The notes under the pieces are model-generated. The model did no database searches, was not told the DNA's origin, and saw only the letters and a list, made by a program, of their open reading frames with translations. From NCBI GenBank assembly GCA_947623615.1, contig CANQHH010000076.1:1-6386 (forward strand): a stretch of DNA of 6,386 nt, in the 5' to 3' direction. Shown piece after piece: positions 1 through 6,268 of this stretch (the first letter of the stretch is position 1; every line of letters begins with the position of its first letter). Source of the stretch: an uncultured Clostridia bacterium. Lineage in GTDB: Bacteria; Bacillota; Clostridia; TANB77; CAG-508. The translations under genes were made by a program, and so were the position numbers.

Positions 1-374
1 TCACTTGTTTTATTTAAAACTACATCAATTACATCTGATATACCATCTATTATTCCTCCTGTTTTTATTGCAGATTGTGCTTGTGATATATTTTCAAACT
101 TGCCTGTGAAAATACCTAATGCACTCTTCCCAAAATTAATTGCTGAATTGATTGCTGTATTTATTCCTTCTTTTAATCCTCCTTGTATTAACCCATCTTT
201 TATCTTTATAATTTCATCTTCAACTAAATCTGGCAATATCCACCTCAAACCTATGTCTATCGCACCATTTATAGTTTTACCTAATGCTGTTTCCATGAAT
301 TTGTTCTGCTGATTTTCTGTAACCAATTCATTTGATACAGCATTAGAATTATCTATATCATTTTCTATCTTCAT
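1..374 (-). CDS. Unrecognised protein, N-terminal 124 residues (runs off the left edge)
   Basis: The reading frame opens with ATG at 374 and stays open to base 1, giving 124 residues before the window ends. The start is well supported by an AAGGAGG site seven bases upstream. The N-terminus is acidic and Asn/Gln-rich (about residues 1-25). The rest reads as a series of Gly/Ala-containing amphipathic helices, with short motifs such as 'GLRWILPDL' near residues 42-50 and 'GKSALGIFTGKF' near 82-93. The 'GKS' is not in a P-loop context. I see no signal peptide or clear membrane segment. It follows the CpaE-like ATPase gene by 11 bases and is translationally coupled to it, so it probably serves the same secretion or conjugation locus. 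It has the feel of a conserved clostridial hypothetical protein, but I cannot assign a function. It could be a structural part or a secreted substrate of the system. Confidence 0.8.
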   Translation of the reverse strand, partial: MKIENDIDNSNAVSNELVTENQQNKFMETALGKTINGAIDIGLRWILPDLVEDEIIKIKDGLIQGGLKEGINTAINSAINFGKSALGIFTGKFENISQAQSAIKTGGIIDGISDVIDVVLNKTS

Positions 375-380
375 ACGTTC

Positions 381-387
381 CCTCCTT
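381..387 (-). promoter_or_regulatory. Ribosome binding site overlapping the upstream stop codon
   Basis: The minus strand reads AAGGAGG, ending six bases before the ATG at 374. Two of its bases belong to the TAA stop of the CpaE-like gene (TAAGGAGG). Ribosomes ending that gene therefore stop on the initiation site of the next, which favours coupled translation and fixes the start of the partial gene. Confidence 0.85.
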
Positions 388-1450
388 ATATTTTTTTATT
401 AATATTTCCATACTCCTCTCTCATATTTTTATTCATGTAATTTCCTTTAATATTTCTGTTTATTATCTTACTGTAAATGCTGTTATACTTTATTATTCCT
501 AAAATATTAAATTCACAAAATAAGCTTTTTAACAAACTGATTGATATACTATTTTTATCATATTTATTAAATACAATATTGAATTTTTCTTTATTTATAT
601 CCCACCTATTAATATACATGTCTAGCAAATTCTTTGCCTTTTTTATCTCTAATATGTTTGCTTCTGTTACAAATACACTCTTATTACATAATTTTAATAT
701 CGTTTTTGTAATATTCAAAAAGCTCTCTGATGTTGTATCTATTACAATAACATCATAGTCATTTCTTAGTAATTTAATAATCCTTTCAATGTTTTTTACT
801 TCTATTTTATTGTTTCTATCAAATAAAAAATTGGTTGCTGAAATTAAATCTATTTTTCTATTTACTTTTATTTTCAAACTATTTATATTAAACTTTCTAT
901 CTCTTTTTATTGGATTTTTCTTTACACCCAGAATGGTATGTAAACTATCATTTAGAATATCAAAATCTATGATTAAAATTTTATTTTTTTTATGTGCAAA
1001 TGATTTTGCTAAATTTACTGATATAATACTTTTCCCAACTCCATTAGGACCTGAAATGGCTATTATTTCACATCTACTATTTTTGGTTTCTTCTTTAGTT
1101 ATCTTTTTCAAATTTTCAACTTTATTTATGTTTATTCCATTATTGTATATTATTTTGTATACACCTTTTTCGTATAATATATCCTCCAATTCTTTTTTCT
1201 TATTTTGCAGTATTATCACAATCTTAACATTTTGATTGATTTTTTTGATTTCCTCAACCAATGCATCTATTGACATTTCACCTAAAATTGTTTCACTTAG
1301 TATTATATAATCAATATCTGCTGTTTTTTCTAATATTTCAAATAACCCCTCTTGATATAATATATCATTGCTAATAACTTCAATATTTGGATTTTGCCTT
1401 AATTCATTATTCAGTCCTGGATTACCTATTGCTGTTACAATCTTGTTCAT
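386..1450 (-). CDS. CpaE/TadZ-like MinD/ParA-family ATPase with altered Walker A
   Basis: A 354-residue protein with two parts. Residues 1-120 resemble a response-regulator-type fold without a clear phospho-acceptor set, as in CpaE/TadZ proteins. Residues 127-345 are a MinD/ParA-type ATPase. Visible motifs are the P-loop 'SGPNGVGKS' (133-141), 'ILIIDFDI' (158-165) and 'VIVIDTTSE' (234-242). The family's usual loop is KGGxGK[ST]; here the signature lysine position is Pro135, while Lys140 of the loop remains. In Tad pilus systems TadZ/CpaE places the machine at a cell pole, and a similar positioning role for this secretion locus is an inference. I start at the ATG at 1450 rather than an upstream GTG at 1462, because AAGGTGG lies eight bases before the ATG and would overlap the GTG. 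The gene follows a 162-base gap and is coupled to the next gene. A partition ATPase is the main alternative, but no ParB-like gene is visible here. Confidence 0.75.
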   Translation of the reverse strand: MNKIVTAIGNPGLNNELRQNPNIEVISNDILYQEGLFEILEKTADIDYIILSETILGEMSIDALVEEIKKINQNVKIVIILQNKKKELEDILYEKGVYKIIYNNGININKVENLKKITKEETKNSRCEIIAISGPNGVGKSIISVNLAKSFAHKKNKILIIDFDILNDSLHTILGVKKNPIKRDRKFNINSLKIKVNRKIDLISATNFLFDRNNKIEVKNIERIIKLLRNDYDVIVIDTTSESFLNITKTILKLCNKSVFVTEANILEIKKAKNLLDMYINRWDINKEKFNIVFNKYDKNSISISLLKSLFCEFNILGIIKYNSIYSKIINRNIKGNYMNKNMREEYGNINKKI

Positions 1451-1458
1451 ATTTATTA

Positions 1459-1465
1459 CCACCTT
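1459..1465 (-). promoter_or_regulatory. Ribosome binding site that sets the start of the CpaE-like gene
   Basis: The minus strand reads AAGGTGG, eight bases upstream of the ATG at 1450. The alternative GTG at 1460-1462 lies inside this site and has no Shine-Dalgarno sequence of its own, so the ATG is preferred. Confidence 0.8.
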
Positions 1466-1535
1466 AAAATAGTGGAACTTATAAAAAAATTTTTATTTTC
1501 TTTTAATTAGCAGAAGAAAATCTTAAATTCCAATA

Positions 1536-1541
1536 ATTATA
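1536..1541 (-). promoter_or_regulatory. Possible -10 box (TATAAT) upstream of the CpaE-like gene
   Basis: A perfect TATAAT on the minus strand lies about 86 bases upstream of the start at 1450. I find no convincing -35 box at 16-18 bases (the candidates read GGATTT or similar), and there is no extended -10 TGn. It overlaps one edge of the palindrome at 1538-1591, so the palindrome could act as its operator. In DNA this AT-rich, a lone TATAAT is weak evidence. Confidence 0.2.
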
Positions 1542-1591
1542 CCTTTTTACATACTAGAAAATCCGCATATTTCTAGTATGCAAAAAGTATA
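1538..1591. repeat. Long imperfect palindrome (arms of about 22 bases, 9-base loop)
   Basis: The core is a perfect 11-base inverted repeat, CATACTAGAAA (1550-1560) and TTTCTAGTATG (1570-1580), around the loop at 1561-1569. Beyond one A/C mismatch (1549/1581) pairing continues through TTTTT/AAAAA and a C/G pair, and with one bulged base it extends to about 1538 and 1591. In either direction the stem has T's before it and A's after it, the reverse of an intrinsic terminator, and no U-tract follows. It lies between the end of the GatD-like gene and the CpaE-like gene. It could be a protein-binding site (operator, centromere-like or recombinase site), an mRNA-stabilising hairpin at the end of the murT-gatD transcript, or a remnant of a small mobile repeat. 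Confidence 0.75.
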
Positions 1592-1612
1592 TTTCTTAAA
1601 AACATTTTATGT

Positions 1613-2359
1613 TTATTGCTTTTTACTTATAAATTTCTTTATTGCTTCCACTGACTCTCTCTCAAGTTCAAATTCTTCTTCTATATTTTTATTAATTTCA
1701 ATTCCTTTGTTTTTCATAGCATCTTTTATTATTCTCTCTGTATACCATGGATTTTTTACAAGTACTGGTCCTAATGCATTTGTAAATACAACATTTTTAT
1801 ATTTTGCGCCTTCTGTTTTCTCACTTACTTTACCATTACCTAATCCATATTCCACATTTCCTAGTTGAATTTCTGAATTTAAAATTGTATCAATTATTTG
1901 TATTTGATTTCCGACAATTTGCATTTCTTCATCATCTACTAATCTAAATAAAATGTCATTTCCATATATAGCATCTCTTTGAACGCAGTCCATATCTAGG
2001 ATTCCAAGACCTTTGAAAGTTTCACCATCTGCCATTTTCACTTCTTTTGAAAAAACAGCACCTGTTGTACCTACAACCACTATATACTTATTATTCTCAA
2101 TATATTTTGTTAATTCGTTTTTTTGCTTTTCAAGGGCTTGTACTATTGGTTTTACAACTTTTAACTCTCCTGCATTAAAAAACATTATATCTGTTTTTTC
2201 AAAATCTATCTCTTGATTATAACTTTCTATTCTCTCTATATTTACTTGTAAATCTAATAACTCTCCTATTCTTTTAAGAGCCATTATATTTCCTCTATCT
2301 CCATGAAGATTTAATATATCTGGATAACACCATGCTATATTTAATACTTTATTCTCCAT
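1613..2359 (-). CDS. gatD: GatD-like amidotransferase subunit, catalytic Cys and His both replaced
   Basis: A 248-residue protein of normal GatD length. GatD normally hydrolyses glutamine and passes ammonia to MurT, which amidates the alpha-carboxyl of D-Glu in lipid II. The scaffold is clear: 'LNLHGDRGNIMAL' (16-28), 'DGETFKGLGILD' (111-122), 'YGLGNGK' (171-177), 'GPVLVKN' (197-203). The active site is not kept. Against Staphylococcus aureus GatD (recalled, not aligned by software), an ungapped match puts Gly97 ('VVVGTTGAVF') at the nucleophile Cys and Leu196 ('TNALGPVL') at the catalytic His. The Gly-rich 'FFIGGGSD' is 'FFNAGELK' (60-67), and the region usually near 'ENHGGRT' is 'NQIQIIDT' (151-158). 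The other cysteines (11 and 125) are not at the nucleophile position. The start at 2359 has a GAGGGTGG site five bases upstream and overlaps the MurT-like gene by 11 bases; an in-frame ATG at 2413 lies deep inside that gene and lacks this support. Two 60-base blocks counted 32-35% GC. I infer a non-glutaminase structural or regulatory subunit. Confidence 0.85.
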   Translation of the reverse strand: MENKVLNIAWCYPDILNLHGDRGNIMALKRIGELLDLQVNIERIESYNQEIDFEKTDIMFFNAGELKVVKPIVQALEKQKNELTKYIENNKYIVVVGTTGAVFSKEVKMADGETFKGLGILDMDCVQRDAIYGNDILFRLVDDEEMQIVGNQIQIIDTILNSEIQLGNVEYGLGNGKVSEKTEGAKYKNVVFTNALGPVLVKNPWYTERIIKDAMKNKGIEINKNIEEEFELERESVEAIKKFISKKQ

Positions 2360-3728
2360 TTTTGCCACCCTCTTTTTTATTTTCAATATATTTTGATAAT
2401 TTCTCATATCCATGTAGCCATGTTATTAAATATACATTATTACATTCATATTTATCTAACTCTTTTAATATTTCTTCCTCTTCTTCTGTTGGTAATATTG
2501 ATATTTTGTTTTTATCTATTCCTGCATATATTAATCTATTTGCACTATCATATGCAATTGCATCTGAAAAACAAATATATCTATCCACATTAGAATTTTC
2601 TAATGTGTCTATATCACAATCCCATGCATAAAATGTATTTGTATAATGTGGATCTATATCTACAACAGGCTCTAAACCTAACATAAAAATTTTATGTTCG
2701 CTATCTCTTGATATATAATCAAATGCTGATTGTAATGTTTCTGGATTTTCTTGTTTCATTCTTATGTATTTTATCTCTTTTTTTCCATATTTTATTGTTT
2801 CTAATCTTCCACCTATATTTTTAAATGTTGAAAATGCTTTTTTTATCTCGTCTGTTTTTATGCCAAAATTATTACATATTGCGATACATAGTGCATAATT
2901 ATATATAAAAAATGGTTCACTATATGTTACTTTATATTTCTCACTATTACATTCAAACTCATTGTTTTCAAAATCTACATTTTTAATATATACATCTGGT
3001 TCTTCTTTACTTTGGAAATCACAGTTCTTACATTTGAATTTACCTACATTTTCTATATTATAATATTCAAACTCAATTTTCTCATTGCATTTTGGACATG
3101 GAAGAGTAACATCATAAAAATTGTTCTTTTCAAAAGATTCTGTATTTCTCTCTACTCCATAATATACTACTTTACCTGCTAAATCCTCAAATGATTTAAC
3201 TCTTGGCTCTTCATTATTTAAATATAATGTCATATCTTTATTTATAACTTTTTTTAATTTTTGATATATATAATCTGGCTCTCCATTTCTTTGTACTTGG
3301 TCTTTTTGCAAATTTGTTATACATATATTTTTTGCAGGCAAATAACTGTGTATTCTTTCAAATGATCTTTCATCAACTTCAAAACAAACAATTTCTGTTT
3401 TAACTTTTCCTGTTAATGTTGAATTTTTTATCAATGCTGTTGCAATTCCACCTATTAAGTTTGCTCCCTCTAAATTCGTAGCAACTGTTTTTCCTGCACT
3501 TTTTAATGTATGTACTATCATATTATTTGTTGTTGACTTTCCATTTGTTCCTGTTATAAATATTGCTTTATCATAATCTATCCCTTTAAATTGACTAATG
3601 AAATCTTTTAATATTTTATTTGAATATGCACCAGGAATATTGGTTCCTCTCTCTTTTGAAACTAACCTTGTTAAAAATACTAGCACTTTACCAACAATTA
3701 AAGCTATAAAAAATCTTATTCTTTTCAT
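2349..3728 (-). CDS. murT: MurT-like Mur ligase (lipid II isoglutaminyl synthase family, divergent)
   Basis: A 459-residue protein with the MurT layout: a hydrophobic N-terminal helix (about 5-22), a central Mur ligase ATPase with P-loop 'TGTNGKST' (59-66) and 'FEVDE' (116-120), a zinc ribbon with CxxC pairs at 211/214 and 233/236, and a C-terminal MurT domain (DUF1727 type) from about 300. MurT uses ATP to activate a carboxylate of the lipid II stem peptide at the inner membrane face. The ATP-binding and zinc-binding parts look intact. The segment normally near 'KNPAG' reads 'KQENPETLQ' (325-333), and the usual 'NDxxADGxDxSWIWD' region reads as 'EPVVDIDPHYTNTFYAWD' (353-370), so the acceptor side or catalytic part differs (comparison from memory). 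The ATG at 3728 follows a G-rich site by five bases. A GTG at 3770 has no such site and falls about at the predicted transcription start, so it is rejected. It has its own promoter and overlaps the GatD-like gene by 11 bases, as expected of subunits of one complex. The natural substrate may not be the usual one. Confidence 0.88.
   Translation of the reverse strand: MKRIRFFIALIVGKVLVFLTRLVSKERGTNIPGAYSNKILKDFISQFKGIDYDKAIFITGTNGKSTTNNMIVHTLKSAGKTVATNLEGANLIGGIATALIKNSTLTGKVKTEIVCFEVDERSFERIHSYLPAKNICITNLQKDQVQRNGEPDYIYQKLKKVINKDMTLYLNNEEPRVKSFEDLAGKVVYYGVERNTESFEKNNFYDVTLPCPKCNEKIEFEYYNIENVGKFKCKNCDFQSKEEPDVYIKNVDFENNEFECNSEKYKVTYSEPFFIYNYALCIAICNNFGIKTDEIKKAFSTFKNIGGRLETIKYGKKEIKYIRMKQENPETLQSAFDYISRDSEHKIFMLGLEPVVDIDPHYTNTFYAWDCDIDTLENSNVDRYICFSDAIAYDSANRLIYAGIDKNKISILPTEEEEEILKELDKYECNNVYLITWLHGYEKLSKYIENKKEGGKNGE
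2365..2372 (-). promoter_or_regulatory. Ribosome binding site of the GatD-like gene, inside the MurT-like gene
   Basis: The minus strand reads GAGGGTGG, ending five bases before the ATG at 2359. It lies in the last codons of the MurT-like frame (encoding part of the C-terminal Lys/Gly-rich tail) and selects 2359 over 2413 as the GatD-like start. Confidence 0.75.
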
Positions 3729-3733
3729 ATTTA

Positions 3734-3741
3734 CCCCCACC
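3734..3741 (-). promoter_or_regulatory. Ribosome binding site that sets the start of the MurT-like gene
   Basis: The minus strand reads GGTGGGGG, five bases before the ATG at 3728. It is the only Shine-Dalgarno-like sequence near this gene's start and decides against both the upstream GTG at 3770 and the ATG at 3743. Confidence 0.75.
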
Positions 3742-3773
3742 ATGTTATCTTTAATCACTTCAAATTTCACTTA

Positions 3774-3802
3774 ATTATATTATCATTTTAATTTTTTTGC
3801 AA
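3774..3802 (-). promoter_or_regulatory. Sigma-A-type promoter for the murT-gatD pair
   Basis: On the minus strand, TTGCAA (3802-3797) is followed after exactly 17 bases by a perfect TATAAT (3779-3774). Transcription would start near 3767, giving a leader of about 40 bases that carries the ribosome binding site at 3734-3741. It lies in the 94-base gap after the VirB4-like gene. I see no intrinsic terminator in that gap, so read-through from upstream is also possible. Confidence 0.6.
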
Positions 3803-3822
3803 TAAATATAAATATTTTTTGT

Positions 3823-5658
3823 CTAAACTATAATGTTTTTTTCAAATTTATCTGATTCAATTTTTGTTAATATATGCTCATCTCCTACAAACATTAAACA
3901 TTCACCCCTTTTTAAGGATTTTATTTCTATTTTCTCCTTTTCTGAAATATTTGTATATTTCTCTAACACTTTTATATTTTCTTCTTCTAAAGAAAAAAAT
4001 GTTTTTATACTAGAATTATTTAAAATACTTTTTCCATATATTCCATCTTCTAAACTAAACAAATCCGAAATATCTTGTGTAATGGCAACACTACTACCAC
4101 CATATTTTCTAATTGTTTTAAATATTTTATATATAAATGATGCAACTTCCTTATTTGATGTAACTCCTATTAGCCTCCATATCTCATCTAAATATATTGC
4201 CTTTTTGATTTTTCTATTTTTTTTTATTTTATCCCAAAACAAATCTGTGAATAAGTACATTCCATATTTTAAATTTTCTTCACCTAATTCATAAACATCT
4301 GCAATAATTAATTTATTGTTTATTTCCACATTTGTATAATTATTAAAAAATTTTAATGAACCTTTTATAAACGGTATAAGTTTTATTGCAAAAATTTTCG
4401 TTTTTTCATCTTCATTAAATAAATTGTATAACTCCTCTAATATTGGCATATCATATGTATTCTTAAAAACTGATTTTTCATTTTCCTCTTTGTAAAGTGT
4501 TTTATCATCAAATGTGATATTTTTTAATTTATATAAATCTATTAATTTTTCTTCTAATATTGCTTTATCCTCTTCATTTATACTACCAAACACTAAATTG
4601 AAAAAACCTACTAACTTGCTTATTTTATTAGCTAAATACCCTTGTTCATTATCTTCTATGCTCTCTTCCCTTATATCAAAAATATTAATATATGTATCTG
4701 ACCCAGGACCTATTTTTAATAATGCTCCTTCTAATTTATTGCATAAATTAGCATATTCTCGCTCTGGATCAATTATATATTGCTCTATTCCTAATAATCT
4801 ATACCTCAAAATCAAAAGCTTTGTATAAAATGACTTTCCTGCACCACTTGTACCAAAAATGCATATGTTTGCATTTTTATATTTTTCAGTATTATACCTA
4901 TCTATAAACACTAAAGAATTATTGTATATATTAGTGCCTATAAATATGCCCTCTTCATCAAATATTGCTGATGAAATAAATGGATATGTTGATACTAAGC
5001 CACTTGTTAATACATTTCTTTTTGTTACTTCTTTTAAAATTTTATTGTTGTCCATTATCGGTAAACACGCTTTATATGCCTGCTCTTGTCTGAAATATGC
5101 TCTCCTTGTTTGTATTCCTTTGCTTTGTAACAACCCTTCAATTTTATTAAGCAAATACTCCAATTCTTTTAAATCTTTTGAAAATGTATTTACATAAATA
5201 TATAAATAGTAAAGTTCTTCATTGTTTATTTGTATTTCTTTTCTAATGTATTTTGCATCATTATATGTAAATGCAGCTATATCTATATCCTGCCTGTTTT
5301 GATTTAATGTTTTTAAATCTGCTCCCACATTTCCTATATGATAAGTTAAATCTCTTATTGTTTTATATGTATCTTGTTTTTCATAAAATATAGATATATT
5401 TATGTCTATATTAGTATCTATTATAGATTTTAAAATAAGCTCTGTCTGCTCTCTATAATAATTTACAATTAATAATGATGCATAAAAAATGTTATCTATT
5501 TCCAAGTATTTTGGATTTGAACTATTAATATAAGATGGGGATAAATAATCTTTTTCGCTAAAAGCTCCATCTAAAAAATCCAAACTTTTTCCTTTGTTAT
5601 CCACAGTTTCCTTCTTATGTATTTTATTTCTTATCTCTTTAAAAAAATTTCTTTTCAT
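3823..5658 (-). CDS. virB4: VirB4/TraC-family type IV secretion ATPase
   Basis: A 611-residue protein that fits the cytoplasmic ATPase powering type IV secretion or conjugation. An N-terminal domain of about 260 residues is followed by a RecA-like ATPase domain. Walker A is 'GTSGAGKS' (269-276), followed by 'IEQYIIDPEREY' (291-302), typical of VirB4/TraC proteins. Walker B is 'AIYLDE' (487-492), and 'AITQD' (525-529) matches the family's conserved Gln motif. The order and spacing of motifs look complete, so an active ATPase is expected. It has no signal peptide or obvious membrane segment, which fits a peripheral membrane ATPase. The start at 5658 follows the TraC-like gene by 12 bases with a modest AAAGGA site that shares bases with that gene's TAA stop. 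At 611 residues it is shorter than many VirB4 proteins, and the upstream gene may supply the missing N-terminal part. A VirD4-type coupling protein is less likely, because there are no N-terminal membrane helices. Confidence 0.92.
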   Translation of the reverse strand: MKRNFFKEIRNKIHKKETVDNKGKSLDFLDGAFSEKDYLSPSYINSSNPKYLEIDNIFYASLLIVNYYREQTELILKSIIDTNIDINISIFYEKQDTYKTIRDLTYHIGNVGADLKTLNQNRQDIDIAAFTYNDAKYIRKEIQINNEELYYLYIYVNTFSKDLKELEYLLNKIEGLLQSKGIQTRRAYFRQEQAYKACLPIMDNNKILKEVTKRNVLTSGLVSTYPFISSAIFDEEGIFIGTNIYNNSLVFIDRYNTEKYKNANICIFGTSGAGKSFYTKLLILRYRLLGIEQYIIDPEREYANLCNKLEGALLKIGPGSDTYINIFDIREESIEDNEQGYLANKISKLVGFFNLVFGSINEEDKAILEEKLIDLYKLKNITFDDKTLYKEENEKSVFKNTYDMPILEELYNLFNEDEKTKIFAIKLIPFIKGSLKFFNNYTNVEINNKLIIADVYELGEENLKYGMYLFTDLFWDKIKKNRKIKKAIYLDEIWRLIGVTSNKEVASFIYKIFKTIRKYGGSSVAITQDISDLFSLEDGIYGKSILNNSSIKTFFSLEEENIKVLEKYTNISEKEKIEIKSLKRGECLMFVGDEHILTKIESDKFEKNIIV

Positions 5659-5666
5659 TTTCTGTT

Positions 5667-5672
5667 TCCTTT
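5667..5672 (-). promoter_or_regulatory. Ribosome binding site of the VirB4-like gene, overlapping the upstream stop
   Basis: The minus strand reads AAAGGA, eight bases before the ATG at 5658. Its first two bases are part of the TAA stop of the preceding gene, so translation of the two proteins is probably coupled. Confidence 0.55.
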
Positions 5673-6225
5673 AATTATTATTATTAAAATCTCTTTTATT
5701 TAAAAAAGAATATAAAATACTTTCTATCTCCTCCTTTTTTGTAAAATCATTTACAATGTTTCCACATCTTGATAGACAATCTTTTATTTTAAAATATCTA
5801 TCATTTAACTCTTGTATGATATAGCTTTCTTTGTTATCTGTATTATTATCTTTTATTGCATATTTTATGATAATATAAAAATTTTTTGATGATGATTTTT
5901 TACTATTATTTAATTGGTTTATATATTCAATATATTTTTGGGATATTTCAGAGATTTTACTATTTTCATGAATTAATTGTTGCTTAATATTAGAAATATG
6001 CTTAGATAAATCTTCTTTATTACTTTGTATTAAAATTTGAAAATCGAAATTGCATGTTTTTAAAAAAATTTTGTAAGAGTTTAAAATTGATTCCTTTTCT
6101 AATTCAGATTTTAGATTAAAATTAATTGGATTAACTTTTATAATTTTTATATATTCATTGCTTTTTAATTTTACAATTCCTGAAGCTAAAATTTTATCAA
6201 ATGGCAACCATTCCTGAACAGACAT
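5671..6225 (-). CDS. TraC-like protein, probable detached N-terminal partner of VirB4
   Basis: A 184-residue protein ending 12 bases before the VirB4-like gene. The opening 'QEWLPFDKIL' (4-13), then 'YIKIIKVNPINF' (25-36) and 'EKESILNSYKIFLKTCNFD' (42-60) followed by 'FQILIQSNKEDLS' (61-73), fit small TraC-like proteins that precede VirB4 in Gram-positive conjugation loci and resemble the VirB4 N-terminal domain. The middle (about 70-110) is Lys/Asn-rich and probably helical. There is no P-loop, signal peptide or membrane segment, so I expect a cytoplasmic partner of VirB4. The start is uncertain: the ATG at 6225 has no Shine-Dalgarno site. The same frame is open back to 6273, and a strong AAGGAGG lies seven bases before an ATA codon at 6261, which would add 12 residues of plausible sequence. 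One 60-base block within it counted only 13% GC. The family assignment is from recognition of the pattern, not a search. Confidence 0.75.
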   Translation of the reverse strand: MSVQEWLPFDKILASGIVKLKSNEYIKIIKVNPINFNLKSELEKESILNSYKIFLKTCNFDFQILIQSNKEDLSKHISNIKQQLIHENSKISEISQKYIEYINQLNNSKKSSSKNFYIIIKYAIKDNNTDNKESYIIQELNDRYFKIKDCLSRCGNIVNDFTKKEEIESILYSFLNKRDFNNNN

Positions 6226-6268
6226 TATTTCATTCTGCTTTTTTTCATCTTTTTGCGTTATATTACCA

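Noticed and set aside
100..312. Open frame of 70 residues on the plus strand
   Set aside because: It is antisense to the partial minus-strand gene, which has a perfect ribosome binding site and is open to the window edge.
789..1235. Open frame of 148 residues on the plus strand
   Set aside because: It lies wholly antisense to the CpaE-like ATPase gene, is a Phe/Leu/Ile-rich mirror typical of AT-rich DNA, and has no ribosome binding site.
1478..1506. Promoter-like TTAAAA - 17 - TATAAG before the CpaE-like gene
   Set aside because: Both boxes are poor and the region is a mixture of A and T runs, so the match carries little information.
1538..1591. Intrinsic terminator for murT-gatD
   Set aside because: The hairpin is strong, but no run of T's follows it on either strand; A's follow instead.
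2360..2413. Longer start (ATG at 2413) for the GatD-like gene
   Set aside because: The extra 18 residues overlap the MurT-like frame, are basic and unlike the start of GatD proteins, and the ribosome binding site at 2365-2372 points to 2359.
3729..3770. Longer start (GTG at 3770) for the MurT-like gene
   Set aside because: There is no Shine-Dalgarno site before it, and it falls about at the predicted transcription start of the promoter at 3774-3802; the ATG at 3728 has a G-rich site at five bases.
3833..4294. Open frame of 153 residues on the plus strand
   Set aside because: It is antisense to the VirB4-like gene over the region encoding the Walker B and Gln motifs; its hydrophobic composition is a by-product of the opposite strand.
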